NCBI RefSeq assembly: GCF_000003815.2
Contig: NC_049982.1
Span: 30,743,850-30,807,849, forward strand
From: Branchiostoma floridae
Taxonomy: Eukaryota; Chordata; Leptocardii; Amphioxiformes; Branchiostomatidae
Reading direction: 5' to 3'
DNA: 64,000 bases
The notes under the pieces are model-generated. The model did not search any database. It was not told the DNA's origin and was given only the letters and a program-made list of their open reading frames with translations. Both the position numbers and the translations under genes were made by a program. Of this stretch, positions 52,141 through 64,000 are shown piece after piece. Every line of letters starts with the position of its first letter. Position 1 is the first letter of the stretch.

Positions 52141-52822
52141 ACGCAGCACGTTTAAGTAGGGCCTGCATACGGAAACGTGGCTTTGATATTCGGCATGTGA
52201 GTAGGTCTTGATGAGACTTGGAAACGATCAGATTTTGGGCCCCCTAGCAGCCTGCTATGGTACTGCAGCAGAACTTCCTGGTTTGATATCTTGAGTTCTG
52301 AACATGCTGCGGCTATGATTTTTTATTGGTAGACAGCACTATATTTTCAAAATCAGGCGAAAATTTAAGAGCGTGCTGATGTCATCCACAAAATCTTCTT
52401 GCTGTGGCCTTGATCCTTACTAACCATCACCGCTCGATTGATTGATGAAGCGGAAAATGAGTCCGTTAGGACCTTTGTGCGGGCTTAATGGGGTAGCGCC
52501 CGGGACAAAAGCTCAGTTCGCGCCGGTTCATTCAATGCGACACAGGAAATAGTGATGAATGAACTAGACATTACAGTATCAACGTTTCATCACCATTTCG
52601 TTCGAGGACGACTTAGAGGTCAAATGTCTGTCCGGGTCAAAGTCTTACGCTCTTTCTCCTGTCTGAGACGAAGGTCAAGATGGTATCTTTGTGATCTTGA
52701 AGTCTACGACTTTTTGACCTTAAGTGATGCGTCATCAGCCATAGAATTTATAGAGCATGACTAAGTGATTTCTCCCCATACCGATACTCACACACAAAAA
52801 GAGATATCAAGTAGAAGGCAAC

Positions 52823-52912
52823 ATTTTCGCGAAAATGCAGACTATTCCCCACGTAGCCTTTTATCAAGCTACTCGCACACAATACTATATACAATTAGGC
52901 TCGCCATATATC
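52823..52912. repeat. dispersed GGCAACATTTTC repeat, copy 2
   Basis: GGCAACATTTTCGCGAAAAT, GTAGCCTTTTATCAAGCTAC, TCGCACACAATACTATATAC and TTAGGCTCGCC in the same order as copies 1 and 3. Confidence 0.75.
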
Positions 52913-54582
52913 CCTGAATGGCAGATATTGGAAAATATATCAAAGAAGGTTCAGACATTAGAGATTCCTCAAATGATTGTAAAGGCCTCCAATGAATGTA
53001 AGAAACTTATCTCATACTACAACTCCTGTATTAGTTAGATAAGCCTTAAGTTAAGCTATAAAACTGTAGTTATGTAGATGCCATACTTTGTACCTCGTAC
53101 AAGTGTTGTGCAATAAAGTTATATTTATATGATATATTATTTTTTTGAGCAAAAACAACAACATAATCTATGTTGATTTTGGACCAGGCCATTATAACAC
53201 AGTTATACTGTTAGGCTATCCCTATAGTGTTGTGAAAGAGTTTGAGAAATTGTTCAGATGTATAATATGCAGCTAATATGTTTACGCACTTCTAAGCTCT
53301 GGTTGGTTCACGGTATTCTAAGCTCTGATTGGCTGTCGACAGAAGACGAAGAAATAAAAAGAACACGCCAGCAACAACAATATATTTTCACTACCAGGGA
53401 AAACATAAAGATGGCGGATACATTTTTTGTTGTTGTTGTTCTAGCCAACCTTCCCGCAATATAAGTGTGAAAGACGTAAAAATATGAAATAACATGCATA
53501 CCGTAAATATATGCAAAATGATAATCATAATTTTTAATTATGTTTTTGATTACGATTTAAATACAGTTCAAATATTTTCAAAAATCAAATGTAGAAAATG
53601 ATGAAAATCGTAAGACATTGAAAGTGCAAAACAGTCAAGAAAAATATGAACATAATCGTAATTTCTACTGATATTTGTGAGACAGTTTGGTTTTAGAATG
53701 CTGGTCACGATAAATCTACAGTTTACGGATCAAAACGTTCCAAGATATCGGTAATACATGTAATTACCGGGGATAAGTGAGGAATAAAGCTACGTCCTGT
53801 TATCAAGGATTCAAATGTAAGACGACAATCCAACAGCTTTTAATGAGATTTGATGCCGGGGAAAGGAGATTATAAACATAGAGCGCCGACAGTTATGGCC
53901 TAACATGAAACGAGCCGTACGTGTACCTAGAAGCCCCTGCCATTAAAATGTGAGTTGTAGACCCTTTCCTAGAAACCTTAGCCAACAATTGCTAGCAGGT
54001 GGTACCACCCCCCCCTCCCCCTTCAACCCTATGGCGCACAATAATCAAGAAGCGTGTTCTGTAAATCTTAATTGTTTTGTTTTCTTTCAAATCATACGTT
54101 TTCATAATATTTCAAATTCATGTAGACATAGGTGATTAAAATGGAATTTTTGATACTCAGTGGAACGGCTATAACATCAACTACATTAAAAAAAATCTTT
54201 AAGGGGGGGGGGTAAGAATTTTAGACCAAAAAATTTACCAAAAGAGTACTAGAAATATTACAGAATGAAGCAAAGGCCTATAGGCCAATTGTGAGGTTTG
54301 AACTACAAAAATGAATTCAAAAATGTAGTGGGTACGATAGATTTTATAGTCAACCCCCCTCTTCGGATTTCAAATGGCATCGTCCAAAATTGATTTTCAA
54401 AATGATTATGTTCCTAATCAATAGCGGCTTGGAAAACACTTCATTAAGAAGGATATCCAGGTCTCAGTCATTTATAAAAGATATATATCTTAATACACTT
54501 TCTGCAGAAGGAACGAAAACAACAATGTTGTCCTGACTCGACCCCAATGATTAATTGTATAAAGGATTGTACTACGTGTAGC

Positions 54583-54778
54583 GTATTGTAAATGCAGACA
54601 TTTTCGCGGTGGTTTTATGTTGCAAATTTACCGCGAACTCAAAACCACCGCGAACATTTTTCCATGGCAGTAAGAGACTACCGTGCATGGTGCTGCCGCG
54701 AACCTAAAACCACCGCGAACAGTCCTTTTTCCGCTGCCGCGAAATTAATTCCCCGCGAACTTAAATGCCTTTACAGTA
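54583..54778. mobile_element. CGCGG foldback MITE, copy D (best preserved)
   Basis: Left TTGTAAATGCAGACATTTTC, then CGCGGTGGTTTTATG, ACCGCGAACTCAAAACCACC, TTTTCCATGGCAGTAAGAGA, and right CCCCGCGAACTTAAATGCC then TTTACAGTA. CpG-rich inside AT-rich DNA. Confidence 0.85.
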
Positions 54779-56451
54779 TTTGACCTAGAAGTATGCTGGT
54801 GTCAGAAACGTGCCGTATTCAACTTCCCACGTAATTCCTAATCGGATTAAATACGGATTATACTTAAATAAAAAACTTGCCCTCTACTTATTCATAATCA
54901 TATCTTGTATTAAAGTTCAACTGTGGGTTCCCGTTTGATTGATATTAGGCTTTTTTTACACAGACTACAAGAATGGGTTTGAAGTGAAGGGAATGAGATA
55001 TAAATACACTACGGTTCAAAAACTTTAGGAAAGGCAGTTTTTTGGCACGTATTCACTTTCAAAGCATCAAATAGCCGAGTGGCAAAACTGCTCGATTTGC
55101 ATTCATATAATCTCTGGCACAACAGAGTTATTTTTTACTTAAATGGCTGCAATAGTATAAATGTAATAAACACCGAAATAGTATTCATCTTAAAGTATGA
55201 CAGCTGACCATACTCCAACCATTCTGTAATTGGTCGATTTGCCATTATCTAATTGTTTTATCATTGGTTGAACTTCTAATTACGAGTATGATAGACAGGT
55301 CTCGTTTTCAAAATCAGCCGCCTAAAAAAGTGTATAGGCTGGGTTTCCACGCACGTTCTCCAACTCCAAGTAACTGGTAAATACTTACTAATGGGTCTTG
55401 CTGCGTTTGTTCTTCATCATTGCATAAACAATGGATACGCACAAGGTAGTTGAACCATGTACATTGTATATCAGAGCCATTTGAGGTCGTCTGAGGTCGT
55501 TTGAGTGTTTAGGTAGACCCCTTCTTAACCCTCGTGACCTGGTTTACCAAGTTTCCTTTCTTATATAAAATGTCATCCCTTGGAAAGTAGGCGGATGAAA
55601 CCTCGGTCTCTTTGTAACGTTAAACCGCTTTAAGATCATTATACTCTCCAAGTGGACCATAAGCAGTCAAGACTTTACTACAAGCTAATACTTTAAGCTA
55701 CTGGGTCAAAACCTCGTAACTATACTAGCTCTGTGAGAGTCTGAAGTTTATATTAGACGTGGTATCAGTATACGAATACGGTTTAAGGGCTAGTGCTATT
55801 ATACTAATGACTCCGGTGGGTTACTAGGAATATCGACGACAGTATTGGGATCGTAGGAAAAACATGGACTGCGAAATTTAACGTTTGAATTCGTAACAGG
55901 AAATTCAGAGCAAAAGTGATATAGATGCTTCAAATAATTTTCAAAATACCTTTACTATGCTTAAGTGTAAATGTTGGATATAACATAATTTACATCGATT
56001 GAATACAACTTTGTGAAATATTGAAATCTTTTGGAACATGATCAGTCATTGGGCCATGTTGATTTGATTAAATGGATGCTATCCAATGGGAATCCTAAAA
56101 CTGATGCGAGCGTGCGAATAAAAAAGCTTTTGGCAAAAAATTGCCGTTGAACAAATGACAGAAAAAAACAAAGCATGGGATACCGAATTTGTTTTTTAAT
56201 TTCATACCTTCGTCTTTGACTGAAGGACTGACTTTTTGAAAATCTTCGATATTTTCCTTGCAATCCTCGCCACATGTTTTTGCCAATTTACAACTGCTTT
56301 GTTAATTTACAGTTTTGTTGATTTTTTTTTTGTGGAAATGTCCGAAAAATTATGTCATCCCTATAATCAAATGAAAATAGCCTTTGACCCAGCAGGCAAT
56401 ACCTCTAGAAAAAAGGGAAAGATTTGCAAATATCTTCTGAAATTCATAACT

Positions 56452-56658
56452 GTAAATGCACAGATGTTCGCGGTGGATTAATATTTGCAGTTTTCGCGGT
56501 GACCACTTTACCGCGAACTTAAAACCACCGCGAACATTTTTCTATAATGGTATTAGACTGCTATCTATGGTGTTACCGCGAGCTTAAATCCACCGCGAAA
56601 AGTCCCTTTTCCCGCTACCGCAAAATCAAATCCCCGCGAAGTTAAATGCATTTACAGT
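56452..56658. mobile_element. CGCGG foldback MITE, copy E
   Basis: Left CTGTAAATGCACAGATGTTC, GCGGTGGATTAATATTTGC; right CCCCGCGAAGTTAAATGCAT then TTACAGTA. Same internal order as copy D. Confidence 0.85.
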
Positions 56659-57728
56659 ATTTTCTGTTGCCGGTTGTTTCAAGTAAGTACTGTGATCTTG
56701 TTGTCCATCTTAATTAAGTGTCTTGTATTCAGCGTCGTACACGTCAAGCCGAACATGTGCCTCTTAGTTGTAATGACCTCGAGTTAACTCGTGACTTACC
56801 CCGTGTGACCCAGGATTCTGACCGGAATACGATCAACGATTTTTTTTCTAATAATTAGGGCAAACAGACTCTCTAGATCCACGGACGCATCATTTTTATC
56901 TGTTCTCATTACAAGAATTTGCCACCAAAAAAAGTAGATTTAAATCTTGGAAATCGGTTTTGAAAAATTGGAAAACGGTTGAGCAATTTGTCTTTTCCTA
57001 TCGCAAATTGATTTGGTCGTAGACTACTAGTATGAACACTGCTCATTTTCAAAACAAAACTCTCTGCCTCTGTTTTAGACCACATTTGACTGTAGAAGCG
57101 CCTGGTAAAAAGGACTATCAACTCTCCTTTACTTCGCTCTTTTCTTCGATCTGTCTCAGAAGATTTTCAAGCGTCAACAATGGAGGACGGATACTCCACC
57201 AAACAGAAACCTTTGTAGCAAAATGGAACGATGTTTTGAGTATCGCCTATTCACAAGTTTTCGCATATGACAAAGTTAAGGTCCGGACCTGGACCTGATC
57301 CTCTAGACCTGGACTGTACCTTTACCCGAAGACTACATTTTCTGTACCTGTGCCCAGCCCTAGTTCCTAGCTAGATACTCTACAATATGTCCGACAAACC
57401 CTAGTTATATTACCCTGGTCTCATCCTAACTATTACTAATATCACAAGTCCATCATCAGATTCATTTCTGACAGAATAACACCCAACAATCTAGACACTA
57501 CTTTCAAATGCTCGTTTGGCAAAAAAAATCAATCATAATCCGATTAATTCTACTCCGTCCTGCATATCAAAATTCAATAAAGACTCAAATGCGAAAGTAA
57601 TGCGTGTTGTCGTTTACTACGAAGATTCTACGTGACGTTAAAAGGATTTCATGCAGTAATGCGAATTAGAGACGAAAGACTGCACTATATAGAGGCTTTT
57701 ACCAAGAGGCAATGAAAAAGACTAGAAG

Positions 57729-57832
57729 GCAACATTTTCAGGAAAATGCAGAATGTTTTCACCATAGCCTTTTGTCAAGCTATTCGCACACAATACTATA
57801 TACCATTAAGCTCGCCCCACAATATCGTCGAG
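57729..57832. repeat. dispersed GGCAACATTTTC repeat, copy 3
   Basis: GGCAACATTTTCAGGAAAAT, ATAGCCTTTTGTCAAGCTAT, TCGCACACAATACTATATAC and TTAAGCTCGCC. Confidence 0.75.
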
Positions 57833-58559
57833 TGAGTATTGTTGCAATATGAAAATGTGTTATTGGGAAATCTTTATTTGAATGGCTCCAATCGAGAGTG
57901 CAATTTTACTATCACTTCATGTATCTTTTCCAAGCAATTTCCCCGACCCATTAAACATGGATGATAATTAGAACTGAAAGATTTAGTTTGAATGATGTTA
58001 AAGACAAGACCCTAGCTACACACCCACACACTCCGATGGGAGTAATTATGAAGCTTAGTTTGATGGGATCCGGATATGGCAAGATGTAGGGGTGGTGCAT
58101 TAATCTTGAAGTGTTACGCCGTCTGTACCAGATTTCCCACTATAGGGGGATCGTCTGTGTCCATCATTCGCCTACTGATGAAGGTGCACTCTCACTGCAA
58201 TTGCGTCAAGCTTGCGTTACCGCGGAGTTCGAAAGATACTCAACGAATTTAAGAGACGGATTTTCTTACTCTTTGGGTATTTTGTCGTCTTCTAAGTCAT
58301 ATTTTACGCATGCAGCAATATCTAAAACATAAGAAAAATCGGAGAAAATCATGAACAAAACAGTGACGCAGTGAACGGACCCCGTAATGACGCAAGCTTG
58401 ACGCAAGTGCACTGAGAGTGCACCTTTAGAATCGCTGAGAGAAGGCTTCGTGTCGCGTAGCGGAACGCAGAGTGTTAGGCCCTGAACCAAGAGGTCCCGA
58501 GTTCATATCTGTTGATTACATCACGGATTTTGTACTCTTTTACCGTGTCCAGTCGTGTG

Positions 58560-58840
58560 GTGTTACAACAGTGTTAGGCCCCGAACCTAGAGGTCCCGGG
58601 TTAGAATCTGTTGATTGTATCATGGATCTTGTCCTTGGGAAAGACACTTAACGAAACTTTCCTCACTTCACTTCACTGAAAATGAGTACCTAGCTTCGGT
58701 TGGGCCGTCCCTCGGATAGGACGTTAAATGGAGCCCATGTGTTTGAAAAGAGTCACACCTCAAGCACATTAAAGAACCCAACACAGTTATCGAAAAGACA
58801 AGGGGTCCTTCCCGATGTGAGTGGATCAAACCTTATAGTC
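58560..58840 (+). mobile_element. tRNA-derived SINE
   Basis: GAGGTCCCGGGTTAGAATC is a B-box-like start; then TTGGGAAAGACACTTAACGA, CCTCACTTCACTTCACTG, AAAATGAGTACCTAGCTTCG, GGATAGGACGTTAAATGGAG and CACACCTCAAGCACATTAAA. A second partial head (GAGGTCCCGAGTTCATATCT) lies just upstream at 58491. Confidence 0.75.
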
Positions 58841-59513
58841 TTGTCTCCCAAAGCCCATCCTCTAACCAATACAGGGCTCTCTTGGAAATTAATTGATAAG
58901 CAACTACCGATAAGATTTTTTAAAAAATGATAGCTTTTTCCGTCTTGAGCACTAATAACACGATACGGCCGGAAGCTCACGCCCTTGGAAGCCACAGCCT
59001 GATTGGTCACAAGACGAAAATTACGTCATCAAGTCTCTTGCACTTTGAAGATCTCGTTCGTTTTCACACGTAGTAAGTCCCGCGAGAGTTTGCTATGACG
59101 TATTTAGTCGAAACTGTCGGCTTCCGCACCATACATCATAAGGTGTACGTGCGGAGACGGTCTTGACGGGAATCTGAATTATTAGAAATTCGCTGCACGA
59201 CAAAGTCGTACTTTCCAAGGCCATGTTGATTTGATTGTGTGGATGACATCCTCAAAACTGATTCGAGTGCGAGAAATAAAAAAATAAAAACAGTTTGGCC
59301 CAAAAAGGTGCCTTTATCATGAAATCTTAGTTGTCAGGAAGGTTGAACAAAGCATTTTTAAAACACACAGAGTAGGGTAAACTAATGAAAGAGTCTTCAT
59401 TTTTGTTCTTTCACATCTTCTTATTTGACCTTGGAATTGAGTTTGGCATTCTTTCACATCAATATCCATTTTTCGATATTTTTTGCAATCTAAGGCATAA
59501 CGCAAGGTCACCT

Positions 59514-59714
59514 TTATCCACGGGCTAACCTATATCCGTTCTGTTAAAATCGTGGATTCAAATTTCAATATTTTTGAAATATTTCAGTCGACCATACATT
59601 TTCCAAATATGGCAGTCTGAAACCACCGCCCGTCGACTTGACATCCCTAAATACCCTGTTATTAAAAAAAAACAAAAACAACGGATATAAGTTATCCCTC
59701 GAATAAAGGTGAAC
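59514..59714. mobile_element. MITE (CACCTTTATCC family), copy 2
   Basis: AAGGTCACCTTTATCCACGG and TAACCTATATCCGTT mirrored by AACGGATATAAGTTATCCC and AATAAAGGTGAACT; about 200 bp. Confidence 0.8.
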
Positions 59715-60534
59715 TAATGATATATCTGCTCATTTTGCAGCTGCTATGTATGATGTACAGTATGGTAGTGACCTTTTTTTTGTTAAAAACGGCCGAAAAT
59801 TGATGCGCTTGTTCCACAGGAACGGGATCGTTGAGACCGTTAAACATTCAAAAATTTGAATTGTCGCTGTCTCTCTACGTCCTTGATCTTTCAGTGAGTG
59901 TTCAATAATGTGGAAGGTATTACAATCCTATCTCAATAAACTTTTAATGACTTCTAAAGTATTCAAGTTGGACTGATAATTATTTGCCAGTTATTCATTT
60001 TCATGGAATATTTTATACATATACATGTACATAAAAAGTTTATAACATTAAAGTATGGAAATAAGGCCCTACGGCACCTTGCACAATGTGCTATAAAAAT
60101 TACATAATTATAATCATATATCTATTATAACAAAAGATTAAAAATCAACGCAAAACTTTTAGATACAAGAAAGGTGCAATATGCTATTATAACACAAATT
60201 ACCTACCAAATCTCGGACAGATATATCACGAGTTCCGGCATTTTTAACATGTTTTTCCACCCACTATTTTCCGGTCAATAAAATATGCTCCCTTAATCGT
60301 GTCTTACATCGCACACTAGAAAGTAGAAGTGTACCATACACTTAATCTCTCACAATAAGTCCCACTGGAGCTTGATGTATGCGTTTTGACAAATACAAGC
60401 CACGACTTCATTGCTTAAATGTAGAACGTAGAATGAAGAAAAAAATCTAAAGTTAAAATCATAGATGTTGAACTGCTGTCAAAAAACTTTAATAATAGTC
60501 GGCGACCGCAAAATCTATTTCGAAATTTGCAATA

Positions 60535-60701
60535 CAGAAGAAGCCGCTTAATTGCACACCCCAGTGTATTTCGTGCAATTATCCGAATGGTGCAACAAAG
60601 CGAAGTTATTAAGCTGGACTGTACTACCACAGGATTTAGGGATTTCGTGCAATTAACAGAAGTGTGCGATTTTCCGGTGTGCATTTAACCGGCTTTTACT
60701 G
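60535..60701 (-). mobile_element. TA-flanked MITE (TTAATTGCAC family), copy 3, reversed
   Basis: CAGAAGAAGCCGCTTAATTG at the left and TTTAACCGGCTTTTACTG at the right, TA on both sides, 167 bp. Confidence 0.85.
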
Positions 60702-61525
60702 TAATAGCATACAAGCTGGCAACGTCTAAGTCTCTTGGCAATTTGAACATTTTGAGTTTCCAATAAGTTGCATTGCCTTAAGTTGAGGGACCAAACTCAT
60801 TTCAAGCCAAGAGGACTTTTGAGGCGACTTTTGTACGTAGGAGGATGGTAAATTATAGCATAGCGACAAGAAAAAAGCTTTTCAGATGTACAATCAACTA
60901 TAATGCTTCTACCGGGTGCCATAACACCACCACATGAGAAAAATACGCGAACTTAACGTCATTGAAAGGGATTGGCAAATAAGACATCAGTAATACTCAT
61001 GTTTATACACTTCAGGTATTCAGGTGTTGAAGACAATCTTGAGAAGGCCTCTATAGAAATCTTTATTTATATGTGGCGATATTATGGCACCTGGTGGAAT
61101 TATAAGAGTTGTTGCTTTTCCTACTGTGCTTGTGCGTCCAGAAAAAGTAAACTTTAACGTTATATTTTTCAGTTTCATTTCTTTTACTAGCAATTTGAAA
61201 CAAGACTCATTTGTTTCATACGTTGCAACTACAGTAGTTTGAAATACAACGCTAGAGGGTTTCGACCCTAAACAAATGTTCAATGCAGTTTTGAGAGAAT
61301 TTAGAATAAGTTGATGCTAACGTTACCGTATACGTCCACAATCTGTCGTAAAGAAAAATGGAATTGTGATGAGAAAGTTATAAAGAAGACAAAAATGATA
61401 GGCTAGGCCTGGTTGTATGCTTTCATACAGCTCAATAAGTTTATTCAAATCAAATCAACTATGTCACCGGCCCTGTAGAAATTGTAACGGATAGAGTGAC
61501 GGTGCGGAATAGGATACTAGTCTTA

Positions 61526-62406
61526 TGCCTAGGTTACACATAGCCGAATTTGGCCCCCGACTCCCTCCCGACTATGGTTTAGGAGTGATTCGGGACCTAG
61601 TCGGCTGTAGTCGGCTGGCGTTCGGCTGAGTCGGCTGGCGTTCGGCTGGTGTTCGGCTGAGTCGGCTGGTGTTCGGCTGCTCCATCCGAATGTTTTGAAA
61701 TGTTCAAAACATTCGGCTCTGAACGGCAGGTCTGCAATGGGTCGGTTGGTGTTCGGCTGGTGTTCGGCACGGTCGGCTAGTGTTCGGGAGTAAGTCAGCA
61801 GTCAAATTAAATCTTAAAGAAGCCATAAACACTGCTGACTTACTCTCAGCTTGTTTCCAACTAACCAATGATTCACCCCGAGACCGTAGAAAAATCTCTG
61901 CTAACTCATTTCCAAGCAAAAAGATTATTGCCAGGACGTAGACGAATCACTCCCGAACTTCACACGACCGACATCCAGCCAAAAACAAAAAGAACCATAA
62001 ATACCGTATTGGAGCTATCTGTGATCCAAATTTCATCTCTTGGTGATGTTTACAAAATTGAGGAAAGGATAATCTTGATTAATAACAAAAATGAGCACTC
62101 TTTTGAAAATCGCTGATTATGTCTATTTCAAGTCGAGAGAGGGTCGGCAATCGGGTGGGAATCAGTCAGGAGTGATTCGGTAGTCTGCGGCTAGAGGTCG
62201 GCATGGTAGGGAATAGGTTGGACAGCATTCAGGACACAGTTGAGAGTAAGTCATTTACTGGTCGGGAGATGTTCGGGACATGTTCGGCGCTAAAAAAATA
62301 GGCGTGGCCTAAACTGGTCAGACTACTCCCGAACTTCTGGCGACTTGGGTAGGCTAAGAGTCGGCTGGTGTTCGGGAGCCAAAGTCGGCTATGTGTAACC
62401 TAGGCA
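61526..62406. mobile_element. Harbinger-like non-autonomous TIR element, 881 bp, TTA flanks
   Basis: Both ends read inward TGCCTAGGTTACACATAGCC for more than 25 bp; TTA lies on each side (61523-61525 and 62407-62409), the 3-bp TWA duplication typical of PIF/Harbinger. Near the left end GTTCGGCTGGT or GTCGGCTGGC is repeated about ten times; scattered copies, direct and inverted, occur near the right end. No transposase is present. Confidence 0.8.
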
Positions 62407-63070
62407 TTACTCTTAGCTCAAAGAAAACTTCTCAGGCCACAGCAAGTAAATTCTATAGATGGCATCACTAATTTTTGCCTGATTTTGAAAAAAAATCCCT
62501 CTCCAGAGATGGTCAACATGACAAAAGCGTACCAAAATGGAAAATATTCCGTGTGGTAGCCTTGATTCTTCTTGTAGAAGTGACACTAGTGAGGTTCATT
62601 GGCCATGATTTTTAGATTAGAAGTGAAGCTAGTTCGATGGTAAAAAACAGTTTGGTAGCAATGACTCTTGCATAAATGCAGAAAGGAAAATGCTTGTTGG
62701 CTGTGATATCATATTTTTCTACAGAGTTTATGGTGTCTTATATTTTTCATTTTTTTAGGCATCCTTTAACCTCTTTCGTTTTTCGCCCTCTCTCATGAAA
62801 TTCAGAGTCTGCAATGATGTCATCCATAGAACTGACTTGCTGTGGCCTTAGATTTAATAGAATGTGTGTCCGGCCGGATTTAGTCACCAGACATTACGTC
62901 GTTATGTGTGTTCCTGTTCTCTCTATGTTCTATGTCGTCCCTTTTTTCCTTCGTGTGTAGAAGGTCTCCAAAGGAGTGTCCTTTCTCGGCAAAGAGCCAA
63001 CTCGACAAGCCGGCAAATCTAAAGGGAGTCGTGTACCGGCATGTAGAGCAGGTCAGGAGAGCAAGATGCC

Positions 63071-63600
63071 CTGGGCTTGTCCGCGCCATTTAGCCTACAC
63101 GCGCAGTCCGTTTGCGAAGCTGTCAATCAATCAACATGCTAAGTAGTGATTGGTTCTCTGTTTATTAATTTAGATTTCTCATCTGCAGTTCTTTAGAAAC
63201 ATTGGTATCACTTAGACGGTGGAAAGAGGGATAGAATTTTTTAGAACACTGGGCTTGTCCGCGCCATTTCGCCTACAAGAGAAATCCGTTTGCGAAGCTG
63301 TCAATCAATCAACATGCTAAGTAGTGATTGGCTCTCTGTTTAATTAGATTTCTGTTCGATAGTTCTCAGCAACATTGGTATCGCTTAGACGGTGGAAAGA
63401 GAGATAGAATCTCTTTAGAACACTGGACTTGCCCGCCCTATTTCACCTACAAGAGAAGTCCGTTTGCGAAGCTGTCAATCAATCAACATGCTAAGTAGTG
63501 ATTGGCTCTCTGTTTAATTAGATTTTGTTCGATAGTTCTCAGCAACATTAGTATCGCTTAGACGGTGGAAAGAGAGATCTTTTTTTAGAACACTGGGGAC
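63071..63600. repeat. about 178-bp tandem repeat, three copies and a partial fourth
   Basis: Copies start at CTGGGCTTGTCCGCGCCATT (63071), 63249 and 63423, with a partial start at about 63592; periods 178, 174 and 169. Each has GTTTGCGAAGCTGTCAATCA, ACATGCTAAGTAGTGATTGG and CTTAGACGGTGGAAAGAG. CpG sites and a CCAAT-box inverse (ATTGG) recur in each unit. Confidence 0.95.
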
Positions 63601-63904
63601 CTTGAAAGCGATATCCTAGGATAGGGTACCGGGCTCTGAGGCCGATGAGATTTGACACGGTGTTTGTTTTATCGCCAGGAGAAGGTATTGTCCTGCAACA
63701 CGTGAAGCCCACGACTTCAGCATGACTGGAATCAACGGCCATGCGTGCGGCAGCTATCAGTATGAAACCTACCGGGGGTTGGCGGGAAAGGGGTTGTACT
63801 AAGGCTGATAAACGTTTCTACATTCAAGAGGGCATGTGTAATTATGATTCCGTCAAAGTCAAGTCTGTGGAGGCGGGTTGACATTGATAGTTGTAGTACG
63901 CGAG

Positions 63905-64000
63905 GGGAAAAGTTTTTTCCCCCACTTCCGTTGACGTGGCCAGGCGCCCACCTGCGCATGTTCGCCCGCCCGTATAAATGTCGGCTGCGCCCCCGTGGAG
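63905..64000 (+). promoter_or_regulatory. candidate TATA-containing core promoter at window end
   Basis: CACTTCCGTTGACGTGGCC (ETS-like and CRE-like), CCTGCGCATGTTCGCC (NRF1-like) and CCGTATAAATG (TATA at about 63971) lie within 60 bp in GC-rich DNA. A transcript would start near 64000 and run right, out of the window. No transcript evidence can be seen here. Confidence 0.35.

Noticed and set aside
55004-55100. Tc1-like terminus (CACTACGGTTCAAAAACTTT)
   Set aside because: Only one end was seen; no mirrored end or transposase, so not called as an element.

Overview
The window is animal nuclear DNA, most likely from a cephalochordate (amphioxus, Branchiostoma-like). It has intron-rich genes with GT-AG junctions and many short terminal-inverted-repeat (TIR) elements. 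It carries two adjacent LRR-Ig transmembrane receptor genes, a class known to be greatly expanded in amphioxus, and part of a chordate-type prostaglandin G/H synthase. The species is inferred; no marker fixes it. Two runs of N (7348-7463 and 16216-16315) mark assembly gaps.

Layout. (1) 401-40850, + strand: the 3' part of one large gene that I read as SFI1, the centrin-binding centriole/spindle-pole repeat protein. I reconstructed 21 coding exons whose phases join without a break, giving 3,008 nt and 1,001 residues plus a stop. The first exons lie to the left of the window. (2) Its 26-kb intron (2474-28746) holds, all on the minus strand, two LRR-Ig receptor genes (7639-9748 and 14346-16215) and the 5' half of a cyclooxygenase gene (18484-23461). 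It also holds decayed THAP/DDE and mariner transposases and many MITEs. (3) 28747-40850 holds the remaining SFI1 exons. Immediately before one exon lies a striking tandem array of partial exon copies, each with its own splice acceptor. (4) 41-46 kb is repeat-rich: an 85-bp dimeric minisatellite, a LINE 3' end and a large foldback element. (5) 46-64 kb has no protein-coding gene that I can support. It contains MITEs, SINEs, a nested retroposon, an 881-bp Harbinger-like TIR element, a 178-bp tandem repeat and, at the very end, a TATA-containing promoter-like sequence.

How the parts relate. The SFI1 repeats and the LRR-Ig and cyclooxygenase genes have no known functional link; the nesting is positional. 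The LRR-Ig pair are diverged tandem paralogues. One carries a frameshift after LRR 4, and the other loses its N-terminus in the gap. The cyclooxygenase keeps its EGF module, membrane-binding segment and distal peroxidase residues, but the exons with the catalytic tyrosine, proximal histidine and aspirin-site serine are not found. No unknown multi-gene system was recognised. The most unusual signals are the SFI1 exon-head array and its transposon-derived tails, a perfect 39-bp hairpin in an SFI1 intron, and the minisatellite whose core also occurs singly across the window.
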